This document shows, in pieces, positions 4,865 to 11,572 of a stretch of DNA of 11,572 bases. Source of the stretch: CAYOKT01 sp964404605 (GTDB lineage: Bacteria; Electryoneota; Electryoneia; Electryoneales; Electryoneaceae); NCBI GenBank assembly GCA_964404605.1, contig CAYOKT010000091.1:1-11572 (forward strand), read 5' to 3'. The notes below the pieces were generated by a model. The model did no database searches. It saw only the letters and a program-made list of their open reading frames with translations, and was not told the DNA's origin. The translations under genes were made by a program, and so were the position numbers. The first letter of the stretch is position 1, and each line of letters begins with the position of its first letter.

Positions 4865-7582
4865 AAATACGTCTACTTCTTCGGTGACGGGAAGGCGGAA
4901 GGGACGGCGGAGATGAAGGACCTTCTCGGCGGGAAGGGGGCGAACCTCGCCGAGATGACCAACCTCGGGATCCCCGTGCCTCCGGGTTTCACCATCACCA
5001 CGGAGATGTGCACGCGCTATTTCGAGGAGGGCGGCGACATCCCCGGCGAAGTGGTCGAGGCGGCGAACGAGTCGCTCGCGAAGATGGAGAAGATTCTCGG
5101 CCGCACCTTCGGCGGCGCGGAGAAGCCGCTCCTCGTCTCCGTGCGCAGCGGCGCCCGCCAGTCCATGCCCGGGATGATGGAGACCGTGCTCAACGTCGGG
5201 CTCGCAAGTTCCACCATCCCCGGCCTGATCGCCGACACGGGCAACGAGCGGTTCGTGTATGACGCCTACCGGCGGCTGATCATGATGTACGCGGACGTGG
5301 TGATGGAGAAGGCCGCGGGCATCGAACCGCCCGATGAGCACATGGCCGTGCGGCACCGCCTCGAGTCGTTGATGGCGGAGATGAAGAAGGAACGGGGCTG
5401 CGAGATCGACACGGACCTGACCACCGAAGACCTGAAGGTGCTTTGCGACCAGTTCAAGGCGGAAGTCAAGTCGGTGCTCGGCGTGGAGTTCCCCGACGAT
5501 CCCACCGAGCAGCTCTGGGGCGCCGTGAAGGCGGTGTTCCAGTCCTGGAACGGCAAACGGGCGATCTCCTACCGCCGCATCGAGGGCATCCCGGACGAGT
5601 GGGGCACGGCGGTCAACGTGCAGGCGATGGTGTTCGGCAACCTCGGCGAGGACAGCGCGACCGGCGTCGCCTTCACCCGCGACCCGGCCACCGGGGAGAA
5701 CGTGTTCTACGGCGAGTGGCTGGTGAACGCCCAGGGCGAGGATGTGGTCGCCGGCACCCGCACCCCGAACGCCCTGAACATCGTCTCCAAGCGCGAGGGA
5801 CAGAATGACAAGCTCCCCTCCCTCGAGGAGGCGATGCCGGAGATCTACCGGCAGTTGGTGGAGATCCGCAACAAGCTCGAGGCGCACTACCGCGACATGC
5901 AGGACATCGAGTTCACCATCGAGCGCGGGCGCCTGTGGATGCTGCAGACCCGGGTCGGCAAGCGGAACGGCCGGGCCGCCCTGAAGATGGCGGTGGACAT
6001 GGTCGGCGAGAAGTTGATCGACCGGAAGACCGCCGTGATGCGGGTAAAGCCCCCCCAGCTCGATGAGCTGCTGCACCCGATGATCGATCCGGCCGCCGAA
6101 CGCGATGCCCGGGTCCTGGCCAAGGGGCTGCCCGCCGGTCCCGGCGGCGCCGTCGGCAAGATCGTTCTCTCCTCGGAGCGGGCGTTCGAGCAGGGCAGGA
6201 AGGGCGAGCCGGTCATCCTTGTGCGCACCGAGACCAGCCCGGAGGATGTGGATGGCATGCGCGCGGCGGTGGGCATCCTCACCGCCCGGGGCGGGATGAC
6301 CAGCCACGCCGCCCTGGTGGCCCGCGGCTGGGGCAAGTGCTGCATCGTCGGCTGCGGCGACCTGGAGATCGACTACCAGGCGGGTGCGGTGACCACCGCG
6401 CACGGCACGGTGCTGCACGATGGGGATTACATCAGTCTGAACGGCACCCGCGGCCTCGTGTACGAGGGCAAGCTCCCGGTGGTGGACGCCGATCCCGAGC
6501 ACATGCCCGAGTACAACCAGATGATGGAGTGGGCGGATGAATTCCGCCGTCTCGGCGTGCGCACCAACGCCGACAACCCGAAGGACGCCGCCCTCGCCCG
6601 CCGGTTCGGCGCGGCGGGCATCGGTCTCTGCCGGACGGAGCACATGTTCTGGGGCGAGGAGCGCATCCGCGCCATGCGCCGGATGATCCTCTCCAACACC
6701 CATGAGCAGCGCGAGGAGGCGTTGAAGAAGCTGATGCCCTTCCAGCGGGAGGACTTCTACGGCATCCTGAAGGCGATGGCGCCGCACCCGGTGACCATCC
6801 GCCTGCTCGACCCGCCGCTGCACGAGTTCCTCCCCCACCAGGGCGAGACGAAGATCATCGAGGAGGTGGCATCGGACCTGGGCGTGGACAGGGAGGTTCT
6901 CGCCGCCCGCATCCGTTCGCTGCATGAGCTGAACCCGATGCTCGGCCACCGCGGCTGCCGCCTCGGGATCAGCCTGCCGGAAGTGACCGGGATGCAGGCG
7001 CGCGCCATCGTGCAGGCGGCTGTGAAACTGGTGCAGGAGGGGGTCGATGCCCACCCGGAGATCATGGTGCCCCTCGTCGGCAACGCCCGCGAGCTTGAAC
7101 ACCAGAAGAAGATCATTCTCCGGGTGATCGAGGAGGAGAAGGAACGCGCCGGGGTGACGGACCTCGATGTCAAGGTGGGGACGATGATCGAGGTTCCCCG
7201 GGCGGCGATCACCGCCGATGAGATCGCCCGCGAGGCGCAGTTCTTCAGCTTCGGGACCAACGACCTCACCCAGATGGGCTGCGGTTTCAGCCGGGATGAC
7301 AGCGGCAGCTTCCTGCCGCACTACCTCGATCTCGGCATCTACGAGGAGGACCCGTTCCAGTCCATCGACCAGGCCGGGATCGGCGAGCTGGTGCACATCG
7401 CCGTCGAGAAGGGGCGCAAGGCGAACCCGGACCTGCACCTGGGCATCTGCGGCGAGCACGGTGGCGACCCGGATTCGATCGACTTCTTCCACCGCGTCGG
7501 CCTCGATTATATCTCATGCAGCCCGTTCCGCGTGCCCATCGCGCGCCTTTCCGCCGCGCAGGCGGCGATCCGGAACGGGTAG
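4862..7582 (+). CDS. ppdK: Pyruvate, phosphate dikinase
   Basis: A 906-residue, full-length PPDK that interconverts pyruvate, ATP and phosphate with PEP, AMP and pyrophosphate in the cytoplasm. The N-terminal ATP-grasp domain shows LLGGKGANLAEM and SVRSGARQSMPGMMETVLN. The central phosphohistidine domain has GGMTSHAALVARGWGKCC with catalytic His482. Thr480, two residues before it, is the position phosphorylated by PPDK regulatory proteins in relatives. The C-terminal PEP/pyruvate TIM barrel has CRTEHMFW, GISLPEVTGMQARA, GTMIEVPRAA, SFGTNDLTQM and GICGEHGGDP with catalytic Cys863. It ends with CSPFRVPIARLSAAQA. All expected active-site motifs are present. The start is GTG behind a very strong ribosome binding site. 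The gene stands alone between its own leader, which holds a CRP-like site, and a convergent minus-strand gene. PPDK can run either way, so it may serve PEP synthesis or pyrophosphate-linked glycolysis. No PPDK regulatory protein gene is visible here. Confidence 0.97.
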   Translation: MKYVYFFGDGKAEGTAEMKDLLGGKGANLAEMTNLGIPVPPGFTITTEMCTRYFEEGGDIPGEVVEAANESLAKMEKILGRTFGGAEKPLLVSVRSGARQSMPGMMETVLNVGLASSTIPGLIADTGNERFVYDAYRRLIMMYADVVMEKAAGIEPPDEHMAVRHRLESLMAEMKKERGCEIDTDLTTEDLKVLCDQFKAEVKSVLGVEFPDDPTEQLWGAVKAVFQSWNGKRAISYRRIEGIPDEWGTAVNVQAMVFGNLGEDSATGVAFTRDPATGENVFYGEWLVNAQGEDVVAGTRTPNALNIVSKREGQNDKLPSLEEAMPEIYRQLVEIRNKLEAHYRDMQDIEFTIERGRLWMLQTRVGKRNGRAALKMAVDMVGEKLIDRKTAVMRVKPPQLDELLHPMIDPAAERDARVLAKGLPAGPGGAVGKIVLSSERAFEQGRKGEPVILVRTETSPEDVDGMRAAVGILTARGGMTSHAALVARGWGKCCIVGCGDLEIDYQAGAVTTAHGTVLHDGDYISLNGTRGLVYEGKLPVVDADPEHMPEYNQMMEWADEFRRLGVRTNADNPKDAALARRFGAAGIGLCRTEHMFWGEERIRAMRRMILSNTHEQREEALKKLMPFQREDFYGILKAMAPHPVTIRLLDPPLHEFLPHQGETKIIEEVASDLGVDREVLAARIRSLHELNPMLGHRGCRLGISLPEVTGMQARAIVQAAVKLVQEGVDAHPEIMVPLVGNARELEHQKKIILRVIEEEKERAGVTDLDVKVGTMIEVPRAAITADEIAREAQFFSFGTNDLTQMGCGFSRDDSGSFLPHYLDLGIYEEDPFQSIDQAGIGELVHIAVEKGRKANPDLHLGICGEHGGDPDSIDFFHRVGLDYISCSPFRVPIARLSAAQAAIRNG

Positions 7583-7594
7583 GCCGGCGGGGAA

Positions 7595-7615
7595 GCTGTC
7601 GCGCGCGGTGACAGC
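7595..7615 (+). terminator. Weak hairpin after ppdK, possible terminator
   Basis: GCTGTCGC (7595-7602) pairs with GTGACAGC (7608-7615), giving eight pairs including one G-T, around a 5-base loop. It lies 13 bases after the ppdK stop. Only scattered T follow (7626-7639), so it is a modest terminator candidate. The rest of the gap up to 7760 holds the opposite-strand terminator and nothing else I can recognise. Confidence 0.35.
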
Positions 7616-7685
7616 GAAGGGTTCTTCCTGATTTCCTTTCTCCTACGCGGTCGTCCCGCGCGAGTGCGGTGACGGCGACGGTGAG

Positions 7686-7715
7686 AAAACGCGGCCCGGA
7701 CAGGTCCGGGCCGCG
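7686..7715 (-). terminator. Rho-independent terminator for the minus-strand transcript
   Basis: A perfect 12-base inverted repeat (7690-7701 with 7704-7715) has only AG between the arms. On the minus strand it is followed directly by TTTT (complement of 7686-7689). It lies about 45 bases after the stop of the minus-strand phosphoesterase-fold gene. On the plus strand no T-run follows, so it acts mainly leftward, though the stem could also slow ppdK read-through. Confidence 0.75.
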
Positions 7716-7760
7716 CTCTGTACAGGATCCACATCTCCTCGCGGGTTGCCGCGGTGGGTG

Positions 7761-8579
7761 TCAGCTCGAGGTACGGCGTGCTTCGGCGGCCCGGCGCTCC
7801 GCTTCCGGCAGGCTGGCCACGCCGATCTTCCAGAAACCGGTGCGAAGCGGCTCGGTGAACGCGGGATCCACCCCGTCCGCTTCCACCCGGTCGGCCCAGT
7901 GGTCGTGCGGGTACTCCACGCGGCGGATCTCCACCGGGCGGTCCAGGTCCAGCAGGTCCACGATGGCATAAGTCGCCGCCGGGTCGCCGTCGTTGGCGGG
8001 CAGCCCCACCGCGCCCACGTTGGCCGCGAACCGGCCGCCCGGGAGAGCGCGCACCCAGGGGATGCCGGTGTGATCGCAGATCAGGCCGAAGACCCTCTCC
8101 TCGTCCATCCAGCGGAGCAGCCGCTCTTCGTCGAGCTCCGATTCGAAGAGAAACTCGTTGCTCCGTTCCGGGCTGCCATGGACGAAGAGCACCCTGCCCC
8201 GGGGCGAGACGAGGACCACCTTTTCCGGCCAGGATCCCAGCCAGGTGCGGTTCACATCACCGAGGCTTTCCAGGGCATACCGGAACCCTCGGCGGGAGTA
8301 CTCCACATCCTCGGGGTCCGTGAATCCAAACTCGCCGCCGTCCGACCCGAGCGCCGCCTCCTGCTCGAGATTGCCCGCGAGGGTGATCTCGAAATTGTTC
8401 CGGATGATGTCGAGGACGGCGTCGCTGTTTCCGAAGGCGCCGATCGCGTTGCCGAGGAAGAAGCGCCCTCGGCACTGCTGCTCTTCGGAGTCCGCGATGC
8501 AGGCTTCGAGCGCGGGGAGGTTGCCGTAGGCGCCGCTCATCACGGCGAAGCGAGTCAAGGTCATGTAAATGGTTGTCAT
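7761..8579 (-). CDS. Metallophosphoesterase-fold protein with degraded metal site (probable pseudoenzyme)
   Basis: A 272-residue protein whose framework matches calcineurin-like phosphoesterases of the YfcE/DUF2 type, but whose metal ligands are largely replaced. The usual SDIHGN is SGAYGN (residues 15-20): Asp to Gly16 and His to Tyr18. The usual GD is GN (Asn44). The usual GNHD is GNLE (69-72). The usual GHTH is DHTG (169-172). Asn70, His134 in VHGSP, and His170 remain. The surrounding sequence is well kept: LPALEACIAD, the helix before GNLE, and NVGAVGLPANDGDPAATYAIVDL, which mirrors the family's NPGSVGQPRDGDP segment. This shows a folded, selected protein rather than decay. I infer no classic two-metal catalysis and a binding, sensing or regulatory role. 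After about residue 215 comes a 55-residue charged extension of unknown use. The ATG at 8579 is preferred: GGAGGAG lies 6 bases before it, while a second ATG five codons on has none. It lies downstream of apgM and may share its transcript. Confidence 0.82.
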   Translation of the reverse strand: MTTIYMTLTRFAVMSGAYGNLPALEACIADSEEQQCRGRFFLGNAIGAFGNSDAVLDIIRNNFEITLAGNLEQEAALGSDGGEFGFTDPEDVEYSRRGFRYALESLGDVNRTWLGSWPEKVVLVSPRGRVLFVHGSPERSNEFLFESELDEERLLRWMDEERVFGLICDHTGIPWVRALPGGRFAANVGAVGLPANDGDPAATYAIVDLLDLDRPVEIRRVEYPHDHWADRVEADGVDPAFTEPLRTGFWKIGVASLPEAERRAAEARRTSS

Positions 8580-8585
8580 ACGTCG

Positions 8586-8592
8586 CTCCTCC
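8586..8592 (-). promoter_or_regulatory. Ribosome binding site of the phosphoesterase-fold gene
   Basis: On the minus strand this reads GGAGGAG, 6 bases before the ATG at 8579. It sets the start codon. It sits two bases from the foot of the large inverted repeat at 8595-8699, so folding there could affect ribosome access. Confidence 0.7.
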
Positions 8593-8594
8593 GT

Positions 8595-8699
8595 CCTGAG
8601 AGCCTGGTGGACCGTTTTACCTGAATCGCGTGGTTCTGCTTGTCGTAATGCTATTGGATTCAAGGCGTGTCTGCGCAGGTACGGTCCATTAGTCTCAGG
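8595..8699 (-). repeat. Long interrupted inverted repeat between apgM and the phosphoesterase-fold gene
   Basis: Three pairs of arms nest in register: CCTGAGA (8595-8601) with TCTCAGG (8693-8699), TGGACCGT (8608-8615) with ACGGTCCA (8681-8688), and ACCTG (8619-8623) with CAGGT (8676-8680). That is 20 paired bases, broken by 6/4-base internal loops and a TTT bulge, around a 52-base centre. GAATC (8623-8627) and GATTC (8657-8661) offer a further inner pairing. The element overlaps the apgM stop codon and ends beside the next ribosome binding site. It could be an intercistronic mRNA hairpin, an attenuator or a small non-coding repeat element. Confidence 0.6.
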
Positions 8700-9897
8700 C
8701 GCCGTACTTCACCAACCGCTCGGCGTGCGCGAGGAGGGTAGGCATCAGGTGCATCGTCGGCATTCTCCCCAGCCCTCCGGTCACCGCCTCGTTCTCATGA
8801 AAGGCCGTGGATCGGTCCGCGCGCACATTTCTTCCCCACACCAGCAGGGGAACCGGGTGCCAGGAATGGCTCGCCATCGCGGCGGGGGTGGAATGGTCCC
8901 CGGTGATCGCGAGGACATCCGGGTTCACCTCGCGCAGCGCAGGGATCGCCCTGTCCAGCTCCTCGATGACCGCGACCTTCTTGGCGAAATCGCCGTCTTC
9001 CCCGGCGGCGTCGGGCTTCTTGAAGTGAATGTAGAAGAAGTCGTATTCGTTCCAATGTTCCCGAACCGCCCCGATGCGTGCCTCCAGCGCGCTCTCCCGG
9101 CTGATGATCTCCATGCCGACGAGGCGCGCGAGCCCGCGGTACATGGGGTAGTCTGCGCAGGCCGCTGCGCGCAGGCCGAACCGGTCGGTCACCGTCGGCA
9201 GGGGCAGCTTTCCGGCGAACCCCCGCAGCAGCACCCCGTTCGCCTGGGGCTGGTCGGAGAGCAGGCGCCGGGCCTGCGCGGCGAAGTCATCGACGATGCG
9301 GGCGGTGCGGGCCGCCTCCTCGCGCAGCGGCTGGCACTTCAACGGCGGCACGCCCGTCTTCTGCGGGTCGGTGTCGTGCAACTGGTCGCTCAACCGCTCT
9401 CCCCGGAGCACCAGCAGGAAACGGTGATCCTTCACCGGGCGGACGAACGCCTCGACATCGCCGAGGTCGATCTCCGCTTCGAGCTTTTCGCAGAGGGGGG
9501 CTGTGACCTCGGTGGCCGCCCTGCCGGCGCGGCGGTCGGTGATCCTGCCCTGCTCGTCCAGGGTGCAGAAGTTGCCGCGCGCGGCGACATCACCCTCGCG
9601 TAGGTCGAAATCGAGACCGAGGGCGGCGAGGAGGCCCCGCCCGACGTTGTACTTGACGGGATCGTACCCGAACAGGGCGAGGTGGGCCGGGCCGCTGCCC
9701 GGGGTGATGCCGGGACCGATGGGGTCGTGCAGGCCGAGGACGCCCTCGCGGGCGAGGGCGTCGAGGTTCGGCGTCTTCGCGGCTTCGAGTTCCGTCGGGC
9801 CTCCCGGGGCCTCCGGCAGTCCGCCGAGGCCGTCCGCGACCATGAGTACGATCTTGTACTCCGAGGCAACGATCTGCTGCTCTGTGATCAGATGCAT
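8695..9897 (-). CDS. apgM: 2,3-bisphosphoglycerate-independent phosphoglycerate mutase, archaeal type
   Basis: A 400-residue member of the alkaline phosphatase superfamily. It interconverts 3- and 2-phosphoglycerate through a phosphoserine intermediate, using two divalent metals. IVLMVADGLGGLP carries metal ligand Asp22, and GITPGSGPAHLALFGYDP carries the nucleophile Ser68. The C-terminal metal site appears as FFYIHFKKPDAAGEDGD and ITGDHSTPAAMASHSWHPVP, with the Asp-His and later His ligands. The size of about 400 residues and these motifs fit the archaeal ApgM branch, not the 510-residue GpmI. On the minus strand AAGGGTGG precedes the ATG by about 4 bases and is a fair Shine-Dalgarno. The gene probably follows the DHH-like gene (144-base gap) and precedes the phosphoesterase-fold gene (115-base gap). 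I saw no clear promoter in either gap. It complements ppdK across the way in lower glycolysis and gluconeogenesis. Confidence 0.93.
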   Translation of the reverse strand: MHLITEQQIVASEYKIVLMVADGLGGLPEAPGGPTELEAAKTPNLDALAREGVLGLHDPIGPGITPGSGPAHLALFGYDPVKYNVGRGLLAALGLDFDLREGDVAARGNFCTLDEQGRITDRRAGRAATEVTAPLCEKLEAEIDLGDVEAFVRPVKDHRFLLVLRGERLSDQLHDTDPQKTGVPPLKCQPLREEAARTARIVDDFAAQARRLLSDQPQANGVLLRGFAGKLPLPTVTDRFGLRAAACADYPMYRGLARLVGMEIISRESALEARIGAVREHWNEYDFFYIHFKKPDAAGEDGDFAKKVAVIEELDRAIPALREVNPDVLAITGDHSTPAAMASHSWHPVPLLVWGRNVRADRSTAFHENEAVTGGLGRMPTMHLMPTLLAHAERLVKYGA

Positions 9898-10041
9898 GAT
9901 GCCACCCTTGTTCTTTCCGGCGGCGTGGCGGACAGCGCGGCGAGCGCCGCGCCACCGTAACCGTCCAAGGTACCCGCCTGCCGTACGAAGTGGTTGTGAT
10001 CCAGTGCACCCGTTCCGGTGAATCGATCCACGTGGGCAAAT

Positions 10042-11541
10042 CTATCGGATCTTTTTCAGCTTGTCCGCAAACAGGTCTCCGAGCGTGCCCGGTTTCGGAG
10101 TCTCCTGCAGCCGGCGGCGGTGCGCGGAACAGTTGGCGAGGCGCAGGGGGTAGAAGGCGCAGCGCTCCCGGGGGCAGGTGTCGGGCGGGCAGAAAGCGTC
10201 CGGCAGCTTCTCATCGGGCCGCAACTCCCCCCGCACGATGTCGATCACCTCCTGCCAGCTCAGCGCGCTGGCCGCGGCGTCCGGCGCCTTCGGCGAGCCG
10301 CGGTTGAGCAACATCTCGGAGGGGTGGAGGAACCAGCCGCCGACCGAGCCGATTCCGGTAGGATTCTGCAATAGTTTACTCTCTTCCCGTTTCACCTGTT
10401 CGGCGATGCGCAGGCGTCCGGCGATGCGCGGGAGGTTCAGCGTCGGCTTGCCGTCGTTCTTCCGCCCCGCCTGCACGGTCACGAAGCCGGTGCCGGGGTC
10501 CATGTACAGGATCGCATCGGCGCGGCGGCGGTAACGGGCGGCCTTGATCACCAGGCCGTTACGGCTCGCGATGGCCACGAGGGTGATCCCCCGGCCGCGC
10601 ACCATCCGGGCGCTGCGCTGCACCTCGTCCAGGGCGCTGTACCAGTCACGTTCCCTCTGCACCGCCGCCCCGACCAGGAGAAGGGCGCGGGCGAGGTAGT
10701 CCTCCCCGCCGTCCCCGTGCAATCTTGCCAGCCCGTCCAGCGCCGCGGGAAGCAGCATCCGCCGCTCCTCTTCGCGCTCCGGCAGGGCTTCGGCCCGTCC
10801 CGCGAGGAGCCGGGCGGCGGTGCGCAGCAGCTTCTCGAGGTCGCGCCGCAGCGTGACCCCCTTCTCGCGGGCGATGGCGTGGCTGACCCCCTCGGCGGGC
10901 CATTCGTCCGGCTGCTTGCGTTCGTGGCCGGACTCGGGGACGGGTTCCCGCTCGAGAAAGGCCGCGAGCGTCCGGTCGAAGCGGCCCGCGGTCTCTTCGA
11001 GGGGCGGCTCGTCCCCCCTGGCCGAGGCGGCGAGGCCGTCGATCAGGTCCATCGCCGTCTCGAGCACCCCGCCGTCATCCCCCACGAGGCGGTGCAGCCC
11101 CTCGAGCAGGCTGGGCGGCGCCATCAGGTGGTGGGCGGAGTCGCGGCTGGTGAGCGATTGGCCCCGGGCATCGTGGGCGACGACGAAGTGCAGCAGGAAG
11201 CGGTACTCCGGCCGGGAACGCACGCCGAGCGCCTCGGCGACCAGGGCCGCCGCGCAGGTCGCCCATTTCTCCGCGTTGTCCTCCTCCGCGGTGGGGTGGG
11301 TGTCGAAGCGCCCGCCGCCCGTGTCCACGGTGAGAACGCCGTCCGCCTCCAGGTCGAGGGCTGTCCTGTTCTCCGGCATCCGGTCCGCCGAGGTGAAGAT
11401 CACCTCCGCCCGGCCGACTCCCGGGAAGAGCTCCTCGCCGTGACGGCGGAGGAGATAGGCCGAGAGGCAGGCGTCCAGGTCGGGGTGGGCGTGCGTGAGC
11501 AGCTTCCGTACCGGGAAGCCGGTTTCCGGGGCATCGTTCAT
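10042..11541 (-). CDS. Predicted DHH/MYG1-like phosphoesterase with C-terminal four-cysteine cluster
   Basis: A 499-residue protein I can place only at superfamily level. The N-terminus LLTHAHPDLDACLSAYLL (His17, His19, Asp21, Asp23) resembles the HxxxDxD metal motif of DHH phosphoesterases. It is followed by VLTVDTGGGRFDTHPT (Asp73, Asp80, His82), like the DxGG...RFDHH segment of the MYG1/UPF0160 group, and by VVAHDARGQS (His123, Asp124). Near the C-terminus GSVGGWFLHPSEMLLNRGSP recalls the MYG1 tail. The middle (about 180-330) is charged and helical. Residues 451-471 hold Cys451, Cys456, Cys461 and Cys471 (C-x4-C-x4-C-x9-C), a candidate zinc or iron-sulfur site not usual in MYG1. A nuclease or nucleotide phosphoesterase role is inferred only. 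ATG at 11541 is the only plausible start, as an in-frame TAG lies 9 bases upstream. No Shine-Dalgarno is visible, so translation may be weak or leaderless. The last 31 bases of the window upstream of it hold nothing recognisable. Confidence 0.75.
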   Translation of the reverse strand: MNDAPETGFPVRKLLTHAHPDLDACLSAYLLRRHGEELFPGVGRAEVIFTSADRMPENRTALDLEADGVLTVDTGGGRFDTHPTAEEDNAEKWATCAAALVAEALGVRSRPEYRFLLHFVVAHDARGQSLTSRDSAHHLMAPPSLLEGLHRLVGDDGGVLETAMDLIDGLAASARGDEPPLEETAGRFDRTLAAFLEREPVPESGHERKQPDEWPAEGVSHAIAREKGVTLRRDLEKLLRTAARLLAGRAEALPEREEERRMLLPAALDGLARLHGDGGEDYLARALLLVGAAVQRERDWYSALDEVQRSARMVRGRGITLVAIASRNGLVIKAARYRRRADAILYMDPGTGFVTVQAGRKNDGKPTLNLPRIAGRLRIAEQVKREESKLLQNPTGIGSVGGWFLHPSEMLLNRGSPKAPDAAASALSWQEVIDIVRGELRPDEKLPDAFCPPDTCPRERCAFYPLRLANCSAHRRRLQETPKPGTLGDLFADKLKKIR

Positions 11542-11572
11542 GGCGGAAAGCTATCATCCGCCCATGCCGGGC

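Noticed and set aside
4799..7492. A 897-codon open frame on the minus strand opposite ppdK
   Set aside because: Long antisense frames are expected in GC-rich genes with third-position G/C bias. The translation is His/Leu/Ala-rich with no recognisable domain, and ppdK is certain.
8595..8699. Integron attC recombination site
   Set aside because: The imperfect palindrome has attC-like size but lacks the RYYYAAC and GTTRRRY end boxes, and there is no integrase or cassette array.
7746..9603. Two long plus-strand frames opposite the phosphoesterase-fold gene and apgM
   Set aside because: Shadows of well-supported minus-strand genes with clear motifs. No ribosome binding site or domain was seen.
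9935..9952. Perfect 8-base stem GCGCGGCG/CGCCGCGC with a 2-base loop, in the gap before apgM
   Set aside because: No T-run follows on either strand and simple GC palindromes are common here, so I do not call it a terminator.
11554..11572. ATG at 11564 as the start of a divergent plus-strand gene
   Set aside because: Only nine bases of sequence remain and no ribosome binding site is visible.

Overview
The window is a GC-rich stretch of a bacterial chromosome, roughly two thirds G+C or more by eye. It is densely coding, and I see no mobile element, CRISPR array, tRNA or rRNA. A secreted beta-barrel-like protein points to an outer membrane. Archaeal-type phosphoglycerate mutase, pyruvate phosphate dikinase and a CoA-disulfide-reductase/rhodanese protein are often found in anaerobic, chemolithotrophic or flexible Gram-negative lineages. 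I cannot name a genus, and the phylum is open.

Left half, plus strand. First comes a flavoprotein disulfide/polysulfide reductase with a C-terminal rhodanese domain (98-1765). A 205-base gap with GC-rich hairpins and a good sigma70-type promoter (1900-1928) follows. It leads to hemA (1971-3281, TTG start), nth (3278-3997) and a small outer-membrane beta-barrel protein (3994-4719). These three genes are joined by two ATGA overlaps and look like one operon. A 142-base gap holds a perfect CRP-type dyad (4788-4803) and a strong ribosome binding site, then ppdK (4862-7582, GTG start).

Right half, minus strand. A hairpin with a U-tract (7686-7715) ends the leftward transcript. Reading leftward from the right edge are: a DHH/MYG1-like predicted phosphoesterase with a C-terminal four-cysteine cluster (11541-10042), apgM (9897-8695), and a metallophosphoesterase-fold protein (8579-7761). 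The last has lost most of the residues that bind the catalytic metals. A long interrupted inverted repeat (8595-8699) fills the gap between apgM and that protein and ends next to its ribosome binding site.

Functional links. PpdK (pyruvate/PEP) and ApgM (2-phosphoglycerate/3-phosphoglycerate) act on the same lower arm of glycolysis and gluconeogenesis, with enolase between them, though they lie on opposite strands. HemA starts the C5 route to tetrapyrroles. The features most worth a second look are the apparent pseudo-phosphoesterase with its structured leader, the CRP-like site before ppdK, and the uncharacterised DHH-like protein. I found no clear multi-gene defence or mobile system.
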